Source: Flavobacterium marginilacus (lineage in GTDB: Bacteria > Bacteroidota > Bacteroidia > Flavobacteriales > Flavobacteriaceae). From it: DNA of 64,000 bases. The translations under genes and the position numbers were made by a program. Below, piece by piece: positions 55,112 through 64,000 of the stretch. The stretch is from contig NZ_CP113975.1 in NCBI RefSeq assembly GCF_026870155.1, positions 186,001-250,000 of the forward strand, read 5' to 3'. The number at the start of each line of letters is the position of its first letter. The stretch's first letter is position 1. The notes beneath the pieces are model-generated. The model saw only the letters and a program-made list of their open reading frames with translations, was not told the DNA's origin and did no database searches.

Positions 55112-57954
55112 TAATTTTTTAAATTGATGTACAGGTTTACAAAATAGGTTCTCCCATAACCGTAGAAATATTTATTACCAAAATTGGGAGTCCCGCTGGA
55201 AACATCCTGATTGAGCTGTCTGAAATTGGCATTTCTCGCTTGTTCATATCCTCCAGTTTTGTACTTCAAATCCAAAACATTATTTAGCGAAGCAAAAAGC
55301 CCAACATTCTTGCCTTTTATTTTCCAAGATTTTCCGCCAGAAATGTTCAACAAATTAATAGGATCAAATTTTTCCTGTGTCAATAATTCACGAGCTCTTT
55401 CCTCTGAAGCTTCAGGGAAATTGAAACCGCTCGCCGGATTTTTATAAAATGTATCGGTCCTGGAAATAGGAGAAACATCTATAAAACACTCGGCCAGATA
55501 ATTGATATTGGCACCAATCCACCAATATTTTGGATCGCGGTATTCGATCCCTAATGAAACGGCCTGCTGTGGCATTCCTGCCTGATGGTAATTTTTTAAT
55601 GCAGAAGTTCCAAAATTGAATACTGGGTTTGGATTTTCTTCAGTGGCTTGGGCGTCATTGGTTATAGTGACATTGGGATTGCTAGCATAAGTATATTGCC
55701 CATACGCCACCGAAAAATTAGCCATCAGTGTCGGACTTAATTGATATTGAAAACTGAACTCGGCACCCAAATTCCTTTTGTCCAAATGTGTTAAAGTCTG
55801 GCTTACAAAAGCATCAGTGCTGGCATATCCTGCTCCGTCATCAAAAATTCCTTCGGCATAAAAGAACGAAGTTTGTGTGATGTTTTTTATTTTGGCATAA
55901 AAAAGAGTGAGGCGTGTTTGCCATTTTGGGGTACGATAAAAATAACTCGCATCCAGACTGCTTATGTTTTCATTTTCCAATCCAGCAACAACCGAATTAT
56001 TCAAACGAGAATTCGGAAAAGCATTCCTAATTGTCGGTGCATTCGAAAGATAGGCCCCATTAAAATTTACTTGTTGTCTGCCCGAAATTTTGAAAAGAAT
56101 TCCACCTTTGAAGCCAAAATTCTCCAATTGCACTTTCTCACTTTTGCCAAAAGAATTCGTTGGATAAATTCCGTTTTGATACAAACCTTCCCGTTGATAA
56201 TTGGTACTTACAAAATTTTGTGCCAAATAAAAATCGACTTTGTCGTAGGTGAATTTAAAATTGGTAAACAGATTTAAAGAATTCGCCACATAATTAAAAT
56301 TGTAGCCGTAGGTGTCCCCCTCCACAACTTGTCTGTCGGGATGGTTCAAATCCGACTGCGCTTGATCTCCATTATAAAAAACATCAATATCTTCAAAATA
56401 CAAACCTCCCAATAAATCTGTTAATTGCTGGTAATTATGAGATTTTAAATGGCTGTAAAAACCACCCGCCGTCAAAAAAAGATTATCATTTATCTGTGTA
56501 TTGAAAGAGGAAGTTGCCGTCATAGTTTGGTCGTCAGTATGATCTTCATACAAAACATAATTGCTTTTTGCGGGTTTATAGGCAGTTATATTTCCGTTTC
56601 CATCCAAAACCGGCGCCTGATTGGCATAATACAAAGCGTTCCAATCAATTTGATTATTGGCTAGAAACTGCTCTCTGCTTTTCTGCGCTTCTTCATAATC
56701 AGGAGTAAATGCTCCCGAAAATTCACCATCATCCGAAGCATACATTGAAGAGTAATAGCTTGGCATTTTTTTGTAATAAGTTGGATCCGGACTAATGGCG
56801 TTTTGATAGTCAATATTACTGTTTGTGATTTTTCCAAATTGATACGTTAAACTTGAATTTAGCGTTGAATATTCATCGATGGTAAAAAAATGATTCAGCA
56901 TCAAGATCGGTTCTTCGATGGTTTTTATTCTGGCATTTCGTTTTTTCCCGTTCTGCCAGCCCCAGTAGGAATTGTACTTTTCGCTTGTCAATTCGGTAAC
57001 TTCGGCGGTATTTGGCGAATTTTTGGCTCGGGAATTTGGTGTGTAGAATCCGGAGAAATTTAAAGAATGCTGATCGTTTATTTTCTTTTCGACACTAATA
57101 AAACCAGCAATAGCATTATAATTCGTCCCTTCAAAATAACCTTCTTCAGCCCAGCGGGTACCTGCAGAAACTACAAATGCCCATCCTTTTGCATTCATTC
57201 CCGAGGCATACATTCCGACCATCCGCCAATCATAATTGGTATTGGTTCCCGAGAAGGAAAGCACCGTTCCTTTTCTGTAAATAGAAGCTCGGGTATTAAT
57301 CTGCTGGGTTCCCAAAATTCCACCAAAAACATAGTCCGAAGGGAAAGAACCAATTGTAAATTCCTGATTCCGAACGGCATTATTCAGTCCGCTCCAATCA
57401 CCCCACTGCGGACGGCCGTCGTACAATTTGTTCATTGTAATGCCATTAATGGTTGTCGTGGCATATTGGCTGTCCAATCCTCGAATTCTAAATCGAGCCT
57501 GACCCCAATTGAACGCTGACGCCTGCTGAAAAGCATCTCTGGAAGACTGCAAAAGTCCCGAAGTGCTTTCGGAACCGCTGTTATCATCGCTCAAATCGGT
57601 TTCGAGAAGCGTGATTAAGCCCGTCTGCTGTTCGACCATTTGACTGTCTTCCATCGGGATAACTCCCAAGTCAAGCATTTGATCTTTTGAAATCACAATA
57701 GAAAGCAACAGATCCTTAAAACCCTGACTATGTAAAAGCACTAATTGATTTCCCGACAAAACATTATAAAAACTAAAAATGCCATCACTCGAAGTGAGTT
57801 GTATCAACTGAGTATTTGCAACAGTAACTACTACATTTTCTAATGGCTTCTGAGTTTTAGAATCTATTATTTTCCCTTTAACACCTGTTGGTTTTTGAGC
57901 AAAAACAAAAGTTATTTTCCATAAAAAAAGCATTCCTAACAAAAATTTCTTCAT
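55111..57954 (-). CDS. TonB-dependent receptor with CarboxypepD_reg domain
   Basis: I start at the ATG at 57954 (MKKFLLGMLFLWKITFVFAQ), the signal peptide; the upstream in-frame start at 57990 adds an unlikely extension. The 947-residue protein has a carboxypeptidase-like domain (GVKGKIIDSKTQKPLENVVVTV), a plug (RFRIRGLDSQYATTTINGI) and a beta-barrel that ends GYGRTYFVNLYINLKN. It imports a large or scarce ligand through the outer membrane using TonB energy. The DUF5689 lipoprotein is translated with it. A second MFS transporter gene lies upstream on the same strand. Confidence 0.92.
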   Translation of the reverse strand: MKKFLLGMLFLWKITFVFAQKPTGVKGKIIDSKTQKPLENVVVTVANTQLIQLTSSDGIFSFYNVLSGNQLVLLHSQGFKDLLLSIVISKDQMLDLGVIPMEDSQMVEQQTGLITLLETDLSDDNSGSESTSGLLQSSRDAFQQASAFNWGQARFRIRGLDSQYATTTINGITMNKLYDGRPQWGDWSGLNNAVRNQEFTIGSFPSDYVFGGILGTQQINTRASIYRKGTVLSFSGTNTNYDWRMVGMYASGMNAKGWAFVVSAGTRWAEEGYFEGTNYNAIAGFISVEKKINDQHSLNFSGFYTPNSRAKNSPNTAEVTELTSEKYNSYWGWQNGKKRNARIKTIEEPILMLNHFFTIDEYSTLNSSLTYQFGKITNSNIDYQNAISPDPTYYKKMPSYYSSMYASDDGEFSGAFTPDYEEAQKSREQFLANNQIDWNALYYANQAPVLDGNGNITAYKPAKSNYVLYEDHTDDQTMTATSSFNTQINDNLFLTAGGFYSHLKSHNYQQLTDLLGGLYFEDIDVFYNGDQAQSDLNHPDRQVVEGDTYGYNFNYVANSLNLFTNFKFTYDKVDFYLAQNFVSTNYQREGLYQNGIYPTNSFGKSEKVQLENFGFKGGILFKISGRQQVNFNGAYLSNAPTIRNAFPNSRLNNSVVAGLENENISSLDASYFYRTPKWQTRLTLFYAKIKNITQTSFFYAEGIFDDGAGYASTDAFVSQTLTHLDKRNLGAEFSFQYQLSPTLMANFSVAYGQYTYASNPNVTITNDAQATEENPNPVFNFGTSALKNYHQAGMPQQAVSLGIEYRDPKYWWIGANINYLAECFIDVSPISRTDTFYKNPASGFNFPEASEERARELLTQEKFDPINLLNISGGKSWKIKGKNVGLFASLNNVLDLKYKTGGYEQARNANFRQLNQDVSSGTPNFGNKYFYGYGRTYFVNLYINLKN

Positions 57955-58161
57955 ACCTATTTTGTAAACAAATGGAATGCACTGCGACAAAACACAAACA
58001 AACCCAGAGATTAAATTTGTTCAAAAAGGATAAAAAATGTTTTGGAAAAATAAAATGGTATTTTGAATATCAACCAAATAGAAATAGCTCCCGATTAACT
58101 TCGGAAACAAACATAAGAAAAAAACTATTTAAAAAAAGAAGTAAAAACTTATTTTTTGTGA

Positions 58162-59376
58162 TTATTCACTAATCACTTTTATGCGTCCTACCATAAAAGC
58201 GATAAGAAAACCGAAGATTCCAATAAATGCGAAGGAAAACCGCAGACTTGAAAGTTCGGCTATATGGCCTATAACGGGCGGCCCCATCAAAAAGCCTAAG
58301 AAACTCACACTTGAAACAGTTGTCAGAGCTTCACCAGTTGGTATTGTCGGGTGTTTTCCTGCGATACTGTACAAAGTAGGAACTACAGTAGAAACTCCCA
58401 ATCCGATAACCATAAAAGCAAGCATTGATGGAATTATATATGGAAAAGCCACTGCAGTAAAGAAACCAGATGAAATCATGATTCCACTAATCTGCATTAC
58501 TTTTTTTCGCCCATATTTATTGATTAATTTGTCCCCAAAAAAACGCCCGCTGGCCATCATAATCATAAACGAAGTGTAACCCAAAATTATCAGCGCACCT
58601 GGCGCTTTGACAATATCTTTGAAGAAAACCCCACTCCAATCAAACATAATTCCTTCGCTGGCCATACTGCAAAATCCTATAACTCCAAGTAAAATCAAGG
58701 TCTTATCTGGTTTACGGAATCCTTTTTTCTTCTCCGCCTTAACCGTTTCCTTGGCTTTTATCAAGAGTTTGAAATTGAGACCAATTAACAAAAAAGCAGT
58801 AAAAGCAACGATTAAAAAATGAGTATACGTACTAAGCTGTAACGCTAACATCCCCAAACCTACCAGCGCACCAGTAAATCCAGCTAAACTCCACATTCCG
58901 TGAAAAGAGGACATAATGGTTCTTTTAAAAAGCCCTTCGGTATAAATGCCCTGAGTGTTTACAGAGATATTGGTCAGGTTACCAAAAATTCCGAAAGCAT
59001 ACAATGCAAGTGCCAATTGCCATGCATTTTGTGCCAATCCCAAATTGGTTAAACTTACTGCATACATTGAAATAGCAAAAGGTAAAATCCGATGACTGCC
59101 GAAACGGGTCACTAATTTTCCCGAAAAATACATCATCGTTAACTGCCCGACTGGCAACGCAAAAAGAATAGTACCTAATTGCCCGTCACTTAAATGCAAA
59201 GTTGATTTAATAGTTGGAATACGGCTTGCCCAAGTCGCAAAACACAAACCCATAGCAAAATAAAACATAGAAACCGCCATACGAATCCTAAGCAGATAGG
59301 ATGCTTTGACATCTCGATAGTTTTTTTTGTATTTTCCTTTGGCTTTATACCACCCTATAAAATTAAAATATTGCAA
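58162..59376 (-). CDS. MFS transporter (YbjJ-like)
   Basis: The 404-residue protein has about 12 transmembrane helices, with the YbjJ-like N-terminal block MFYFAMGLCFATWASRIPTIK and LSDGQLGTILFALP, and GRKKVMQISG between helices 8 and 9. Substrate is unknown. A 33-residue hydrophilic extension (MQYFNFIGWYKAKG) precedes the first helix; a start at MAVSMFYF (about 59280) is also possible. The gene lies upstream of the TonB receptor on the same strand with about 200 bp between them. Confidence 0.88.
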   Translation of the reverse strand: MQYFNFIGWYKAKGKYKKNYRDVKASYLLRIRMAVSMFYFAMGLCFATWASRIPTIKSTLHLSDGQLGTILFALPVGQLTMMYFSGKLVTRFGSHRILPFAISMYAVSLTNLGLAQNAWQLALALYAFGIFGNLTNISVNTQGIYTEGLFKRTIMSSFHGMWSLAGFTGALVGLGMLALQLSTYTHFLIVAFTAFLLIGLNFKLLIKAKETVKAEKKKGFRKPDKTLILLGVIGFCSMASEGIMFDWSGVFFKDIVKAPGALIILGYTSFMIMMASGRFFGDKLINKYGRKKVMQISGIMISSGFFTAVAFPYIIPSMLAFMVIGLGVSTVVPTLYSIAGKHPTIPTGEALTTVSSVSFLGFLMGPPVIGHIAELSSLRFSFAFIGIFGFLIAFMVGRIKVISE

Positions 59377-59480
59377 AGTCGTCGCTCTTTAAAATGAAAT
59401 ACAAAGGTACTAAATGAATTTGTTTAAATCCGTAGCTAACAATTACTAGCTGCATTATAACGTTATTGTTTATAATTTTG

Positions 59481-59543
59481 ATCCCGATTATTTTTTTTGA
59501 AGCAGAAAGATTAGGCATTTTTAGCAGGTATTGGTCCCGCTTT
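59481..59543 (-). repeat. Dispersed structured element, copy 4 (3' part)
   Basis: Minus strand: AGCGGGACCAATACCTGCTA, AAAATGCC, TAATCTTTCTGCTTCAAAAA, then ATCGGGATC. It matches the 3' part (AGCGGGAACC and tail) of copies 1 and 2; the 5' part with AGCCCCGAT is missing. Confidence 0.55.
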
Positions 59544-59578
59544 TTTGCTGTCATTAAAAAAACGTTAAACAAAACGCA

Positions 59579-59611
59579 AGATCTAACAGGTTCTTAAAAC
59601 TTGTTAGATCT
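59579..59611. repeat. Isolated hairpin
   Basis: AGATCTAACAGGTT pairs with AACTTGTTAGATCT at 13 of 14 positions, around CTTAA. No T-run follows it. It resembles the hairpin at 23267-23293 in form. Confidence 0.7.
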
Positions 59612-59612
59612 C

Positions 59613-59654
59613 AAAAAAAAATGCCACAAAAGAATAATTCCATTGTGACATTTT
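59613..59654 (-). terminator. Terminator of the HMG-CoA synthase gene
   Basis: On the minus strand AAAATGTCACAA...TTGTGGCATTTT is followed by a run of T. Confidence 0.8.
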
Positions 59655-59674
59655 GTTGGGTTTTAAAGAACAAA

Positions 59675-61036
59675 TTAATCAATCCATTTGTAATAACGAG
59701 CTCCAATTAAATTTGGAATTTCGCTTTCTATTCGGTCAAGAATCCATTCGTTTTTTGGAGTTTGAATACTTTGCTTTTGTTCTTTTTTGTGTAATTTTTC
59801 ATAAGTTTCAAAATCAATTTCAAAACTTTTTTCCAGCGTTTCAAAAAGGTTGACATTCGTTAAGGCCGATTTCCACTCAGACTGAATAGTTCCTTCAAAA
59901 ACTTTCGATTTTGAACCGCTTCCGTAAGCGAGAAAACCGAATTTTTCATCTGTTATTTCTTTTTTGGTATCATAAAAATGAGCCAGAGTAGAAAGCAGTC
60001 CCATGAAAATAGAACCAGTATATAGGTTTCCAATTAATGAAGAAGCCAGTTCCGCAGGCTGTAATTTCTCTGAAACAAAAGTTTTGTAATCATCCGATTT
60101 ACTGATTTCCTTCAGTTTATTTTGGTATTCAGAAGCATTTTCATTACCAGATAAAATTGGCGTTACTGCATCGAGAGCATAAATTTCAGATAACATTCTG
60201 CGTCCTTGAAAAGCATATGGCAAATGCATCACAATACTTTTCCAGGAATTATAAACAGTATCAGTAGTATTTTTTAATTTCTTGAAAGAGAAGTAAGCTT
60301 CTCTGGTACGGTCCATATAGCATTGGTTCGAATATTGGCCGTCAAAAACGGGCTGATCCTTGTGGATTTCGATTTCGCTTTCCAGATTATCAAACCAAGA
60401 TTCGTTGTTTGTATTTCCTGTAATTTCCTTTTTCGAAATAGTTCTGTACGGTTTAAAAAAATCAAAAACGCCTTTCGTGCTTACGCCCCAGTGATTTTCA
60501 AAAGTGATAATTCTCGGATTTGAAGAAATCAGCATAGCAGCTGCGCCAGCACCTTGTGTGTATTCTCCAGTAGAATTTAAATCGTATTTGGCAAAGTCTG
60601 TTGTAACAACAATTGCTTTTTTGGTCGGATTGAGATGAACAAAATCAAGACAGTTCTGCATGGCGTCAACACCGCCAATGCAGGCGAAAGTAAAATCGAC
60701 AACATCACATTCAGACAAAGTATTATCTCCAAACTTCTGCTCTATCAGTGAAATTAAGTAGGAGCCTATTGGTTTTGAACTGTCAATGCCGCTTTCGGTT
60801 CCGACATATATCCGGGCAATTTCGTCTAGCTTGATGTTGTTATCCAGAATTAGTTTGGTCAAAGCATTGACACCAAAAACCACAGTGTCCTGATGTGTAT
60901 CAGGCAATGTCATCTTCAATAACCCTAAGCCTTTCTCGAGTTTTTCAGGTTCTATATTTCTAGCTGTGGCTAATGTTTTTATAGGTAAATGCAATTTGGC
61001 AACATCAAATGCAATAGCGTCAATTCCAGTTTTCAT
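59675..61036 (-). CDS. mvaS: Hydroxymethylglutaryl-CoA synthase family protein
   Basis: The 453-residue thiolase-fold enzyme condenses acetyl-CoA and acetoacetyl-CoA in the mevalonate route to isoprenoids. The three catalytic residues are visible: Glu in YVGTESGIDSSKP, Cys in DFTFACIGGVDAMQN and His in SIVMHLPYAFQGRRM. Flavobacteria mostly use mevalonate, which agrees. Other HMGS-like proteins act on polyketide beta-branching; the isolated context does not indicate that. Confidence 0.9.
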   Translation of the reverse strand: MKTGIDAIAFDVAKLHLPIKTLATARNIEPEKLEKGLGLLKMTLPDTHQDTVVFGVNALTKLILDNNIKLDEIARIYVGTESGIDSSKPIGSYLISLIEQKFGDNTLSECDVVDFTFACIGGVDAMQNCLDFVHLNPTKKAIVVTTDFAKYDLNSTGEYTQGAGAAAMLISSNPRIITFENHWGVSTKGVFDFFKPYRTISKKEITGNTNNESWFDNLESEIEIHKDQPVFDGQYSNQCYMDRTREAYFSFKKLKNTTDTVYNSWKSIVMHLPYAFQGRRMLSEIYALDAVTPILSGNENASEYQNKLKEISKSDDYKTFVSEKLQPAELASSLIGNLYTGSIFMGLLSTLAHFYDTKKEITDEKFGFLAYGSGSKSKVFEGTIQSEWKSALTNVNLFETLEKSFEIDFETYEKLHKKEQKQSIQTPKNEWILDRIESEIPNLIGARYYKWID

Positions 61037-61317
61037 GTGTAAAATTTAAAAGCGGTAAAGTTAAAATTGCTTTTGGGGAAATACAATTTTTTAGGGGCTA
61101 TAAAATAAGTGTTTTACAATTTTTAGTGAATAAGCTGCAAATCTTGTTTTGTATTATAAGATTATCAGTTTTTGTGTCTTTTGTCAGCGAAATATAATTT
61201 TGTGTTTCATTTTACTACTTAAATTTTAGCTGACAGCTGATTTTTATCATTTAATTTCAGAAACAATATTTTCTTAGATATGTAATCGATTGCAATTTGT
61301 TATAAAAAAAACAAAAC

Positions 61318-61357
61318 TACGTATTTTCATAAGTATTTAATACGTATTTTTTACGTA
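61318..61357. promoter_or_regulatory. Three phased TACGTA sites upstream of sdh
   Basis: TACGTA occurs at 61318, 61341 and 61352, spaced 23 and 11 bp (two and one helical turns), 67 to 106 bp before the -7 box at 61424. Each is a palindrome. They look like a cooperative operator or activator site. The rest of the gap 61037-61423 shows nothing else. Confidence 0.4.
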
Positions 61358-61423
61358 CTTTAAAATGATTATAAATTGCGAAGTAAAATTGCATATTTGG
61401 TTGTTATTCTTTCCTAATTACCC

Positions 61424-61431
61424 TAAATTTG
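61424..61431 (+). promoter_or_regulatory. -7 promoter box TAAATTTG, sdh operon
   Basis: TAAATTTG lies 36 nt before the sdhC ATG at 61468; the alternative TTG at 61429 lies inside this box. Confidence 0.65.
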
Positions 61432-61467
61432 TTCGACTTTTTAAAAAAATATAATATTTATAACATT

Positions 61468-62136
61468 ATGGCAAAATCTGCAATATTGAAGTCGTCGATA
61501 GCTAAAAAAGTGGCTATGGCGCTTTCAGGACTTTTTCTGATTTCGTTTCTATCGCTTCATTTCTTCATTAATTTCGTATCTGTTTTTAGTGAGAGTTCAT
61601 TCAATGCGATGTCACATTTCATGGGTTACAACCCGTTAATTCAATTTGTTATGCAGCCTGTTCTGGTTGCGGGAGTAGTTTTTCACTTCGTTATGGGTTT
61701 CGTCCTGGAATTGAAAAACAGAAAAGCAAGACCAGTTGCGTACGTTAAGTATGATGGTGCTGCAAATGCTTCATGGGCATCTAGAAACATGATTATTTCT
61801 GGCTTGGTTGTGTTGGCATTTTTAGGATTGCACATGTACGATTTCTGGTTTCATGAAATGCTTTATAAATATGTTGAAGTCAATTCAATTGATGAAACAA
61901 GATATTACCATGAATTAGTTGCTAAATTTGAAAGCCCGGTTCGTACAGGATTGTATGTTGTTGCTTTTGTTTTATTAGCGTTACACCTTTGGCATGGTTT
62001 CACTTCCTCTTTACAATCTGTAGGATTCGATAATAAAATTGGGAAGTCACTGCATAAAATCTGTTATGGATTTGCAATCATAGTTCCTTTTGGATTTATT
62101 TTCATTGCATTATTTCATCATTTTATAAATAATTAA
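61468..62136 (+). CDS. sdhC: Succinate dehydrogenase cytochrome b subunit
   Basis: The 222-residue membrane protein has about five transmembrane helices and histidines for heme: SLHFFINFVSVF, VLVAGVVFHFVMGFV, LGLHMYDFWFH, LLALHLWHGFTSS. This is the single-polypeptide, diheme type B anchor. I start at ATG 61468 (MAKSAILKSSIAKKVAMALSG) because the ORF start at 61429 is inside the promoter box. It anchors SdhAB and passes electrons to menaquinone. sdhA follows after 12 nt. Confidence 0.92.
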   Translation: MAKSAILKSSIAKKVAMALSGLFLISFLSLHFFINFVSVFSESSFNAMSHFMGYNPLIQFVMQPVLVAGVVFHFVMGFVLELKNRKARPVAYVKYDGAANASWASRNMIISGLVVLAFLGLHMYDFWFHEMLYKYVEVNSIDETRYYHELVAKFESPVRTGLYVVAFVLLALHLWHGFTSSLQSVGFDNKIGKSLHKICYGFAIIVPFGFIFIALFHHFINN

Positions 62137-62148
62137 TATCAATCTATA

Positions 62149-64000
62149 ATGAAGTTAGATTCTAAAATACCAGAAGGTCACATTTCACAAAAATGGACTG
62201 ATTATAAAGACCATTTAAGGTTAGTTGCTCCAAACAACCGACCAAAAATAGATATTATCGTAGTAGGAACTGGATTGGCTGGAGCTTCTGCAGCTGCGTC
62301 TTTTGCCGAAATGGGTTATAATGTAAAAGCATTTTGTTATCAGGATTCTCCACGTCGTGCGCACTCTATTGCAGCACAAGGAGGTATCAATGCTGCAAAA
62401 AATTACCAAAATGATGGTGACAGTACTTTCCGTTTGTTTTACGATACAATTAAAGGAGGGGATTACAGAGCACGTGAAGCAAACGTTCACCGTTTAGCTG
62501 AAGTTTCTGGAAACATCATCGACCAGTGTGTGGCTCAGGGAGTTCCTTTTGCCCGTGATTACGGCGGAATGTTAGACAACCGTTCTTTTGGAGGTACGCA
62601 GGTACAGCGTACTTTTTATGCTGCAGGACAAACTGGACAGCAGTTATTATTAGGAGCTTATTCTTCTTTATCAAGACAGATCGGTTTAGGAAAAGTCGAT
62701 ATGTACAACCGCCACGAGATGCTGGAATTGGTAAAAGTGAATGGAAAAGCCCGCGGAATCATTGCTCGTAATTTAATTACAGGAGAATTAGAAAGACATT
62801 CTGCTCACGCTGTAATTATTGCAACTGGAGGTTACGGAAATGTTTATTTCCTTTCTACCAATGCAATGGGATCGAATGTGACTGCTGGCTGGAAAATCCA
62901 CAAACAAGGAGCTTTGTTCGCAAACCCATGTTATGTACAGATTCACCCAACTTGTATTCCAGTTCACGGAACGAACCAATCCAAATTAACTTTGATGTCT
63001 GAGTCGTTAAGAAACTCTGGACGTATTTGGGTTCCAAAGAAAAAAGAAGATGCTGAAGCGATTCGTGCGGGTAAATTGAAACCAACACAAATTGCTGAAG
63101 AAGATAGAGATTACTACTTAGAAAGAAAATATCCAGCGTTTGGAAACTTAGTTCCTCGTGACGTTGCATCAAGAGCTGGTAAAGAAGTTTGTGATGAAGG
63201 CCGCGGAATTGAGGCTAACGATACTAACGAAGGTGTTTATTTGGATTTCTCTACTGAGATTCAAAATAAAGGAAAACAAACCGCTTACGCTAAAGGAAAT
63301 CACAATCCTACTCAAGAAGAGATTCTTACTTTAGGAAAAAAATGGTTGGAGGAAAAATATGGTAACTTGTTTACTATGTACCAAAAAATCACCGATGAGA
63401 ATCCTTATGAAACTCCAATGAAAATTTATCCAGCCGTTCACTACACAATGGGTGGTGTTTGGGTTGATTATAACTTACAATCAACTATTCCAGGCTGTTT
63501 CGTTGCAGGAGAGGCTAACTTCTCTGATCACGGAGCTAACCGTTTGGGAGCTTCGGCTTTAATGCAGGGATTGGCTGATGGATATTTCGTATTGCCTTAT
63601 ACTGTTTCTGATTATTTAGCTGACGATATCCGTACTGGAAAAATTTCTACAGATTTACCAGAATTCGTGGAAGCAGAGAAAAATGTAAAAGATCAAATCA
63701 ATAAATTCTTGGCCAATAATGGAACTAAATCAGTGGATCATTTCCACAAACGTTTAGGAAACATTATGTGGAATAAAGTTGGAATGGGGCGTAATGAAAA
63801 AGGTTTAACAGAAGCTATTGAAGAAATTGCAGCTTTGAAAGAAGAATTCTTCAAAGAAGTTTACGTTCCAGGAAGCTCTGATGAATTGAACCCAGAATTG
63901 GAAAAAGCACTTCGTGTTGCCGATTTTATCGAATTGGGACAATTAATGGCTATGGATGCTTTACAACGTAAAGAATCTTGCGGAGGACACTTCCGTGAAG
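62149..64000 (+). CDS. sdhA: Succinate dehydrogenase flavoprotein subunit (partial)
   Basis: The ORF runs off the right edge after 617 codons. It starts [16 protein letters not shown] and has the FAD-binding [17 protein letters not shown], the flavinylated His in [31 protein letters not shown], the catalytic Arg block [21 protein letters not shown] and [20 protein letters not shown]. The enzyme oxidises succinate to fumarate with FAD. It follows sdhC by 12 nt and sdhB is expected just beyond the window. Confidence 0.96.
   Translation, partial: MKLDSKIPEGHISQKWTDYKDHLRLVAPNNRPKIDIIVVGTGLAGASAAASFAEMGYNVKAFCYQDSPRRAHSIAAQGGINAAKNYQNDGDSTFRLFYDTIKGGDYRAREANVHRLAEVSGNIIDQCVAQGVPFARDYGGMLDNRSFGGTQVQRTFYAAGQTGQQLLLGAYSSLSRQIGLGKVDMYNRHEMLELVKVNGKARGIIARNLITGELERHSAHAVIIATGGYGNVYFLSTNAMGSNVTAGWKIHKQGALFANPCYVQIHPTCIPVHGTNQSKLTLMSESLRNSGRIWVPKKKEDAEAIRAGKLKPTQIAEEDRDYYLERKYPAFGNLVPRDVASRAGKEVCDEGRGIEANDTNEGVYLDFSTEIQNKGKQTAYAKGNHNPTQEEILTLGKKWLEEKYGNLFTMYQKITDENPYETPMKIYPAVHYTMGGVWVDYNLQSTIPGCFVAGEANFSDHGANRLGASALMQGLADGYFVLPYTVSDYLADDIRTGKISTDLPEFVEAEKNVKDQINKFLANNGTKSVDHFHKRLGNIMWNKVGMGRNEKGLTEAIEEIAALKEEFFKEVYVPGSSDELNPELEKALRVADFIELGQLMAMDALQRKESCGGHFRE

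Noticed and set aside
55873..56277. 134-residue ORF on the plus strand
   Set aside because: It is antisense within the receptor barrel and has no recognisable motif or promoter.
57067..57519. 150-residue ORF on the plus strand
   Set aside because: It is antisense to the TonB receptor gene, has no family features and follows from the codon bias of the real gene.
61429..61467. N-terminal extension of sdhC from TTG
   Set aside because: The codon lies inside the -7 box TAAATTTG, so it would not be transcribed in full.

Overview
The window is chromosomal DNA of a Bacteroidota member, almost certainly a Flavobacterium. It is AT-rich, and genes are preceded by the Bacteroidetes -7 box TAnnTTTG instead of a sigma70 -10 box. 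Envelope proteins are of Bacteroidetes type: CarboxypepD_reg/TonB receptors, an Oar-like receptor, TSP3-OmpA, DUF5689, GH97 and a SusR-like regulator. The acpP-fabF-rnc-IPExxxVDY-pyk block is characteristic of flavobacteria.

Layout. 0-5 kb: end of homogentisate dioxygenase, HPPD, a DUF3108 protein, tryptophan 2,3-dioxygenase and an M23 lipoprotein, so tyrosine and tryptophan ring cleavage lie together. 5-13 kb: pgi, a large Oar-like receptor, a small membrane protein, an RlpA-like protein, a CYTH protein and dinB. 13-17.4 kb (minus): a cluster of circularly permuted ATP-grasp, two small unrecognised proteins, alpha-E and transglutaminase-like proteins, resembling predicted amidoligase/peptide-modifying loci. 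17.7-20.5 kb: decayed and unusual DNA, with a vsr pseudogene, a large uncharacterised protein, a DUF488-like remnant and two identical tRNA-Asn genes. 20.5-28 kb: rseP, an OYE-family reductase, a Gfo/Idh/MocA oxidoreductase, Xaa-Pro aminopeptidase, an AIM24-like protein and an alpha/beta hydrolase. 28-30 kb: an ABC ATPase gene split by an IS982-family element. 30-39 kb (minus): AddB-like and AddA-like recombination proteins on either side of an OmpA protein and kbl. 39-45 kb: sod, a striking 243-bp tandem repeat array, purF, a PfkB kinase, rnhA and purN. 45-49.5 kb: the fatty-acid, RNase III and pyruvate kinase block. 49.5-58 kb: a SusR-like regulator with a GH97 glucosidase, then a DUF5689/TonB receptor pair. 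58-64 kb: an MFS transporter, HMG-CoA synthase and the start of the succinate dehydrogenase operon.

The most notable noncoding structure is at 39.85-40.68 kb. Three full and one partial tandem unit each contain, on the minus strand, a TAnnTTTG box, a short hairpin and an intrinsic terminator, which predicts a four-copy small-RNA array. The fourth copy keeps the box although its sequence there differs. Other noncoding signals are four dispersed copies of a structured element with conserved ends and a variable stem (possibly Flavo-1 RNA), several long imperfect palindromes, a candidate orphan sRNA at 1.58-1.69 kb and three helically phased TACGTA sites upstream of sdh. All functional statements come from reading the sequence and recalling protein families; no searches were run.
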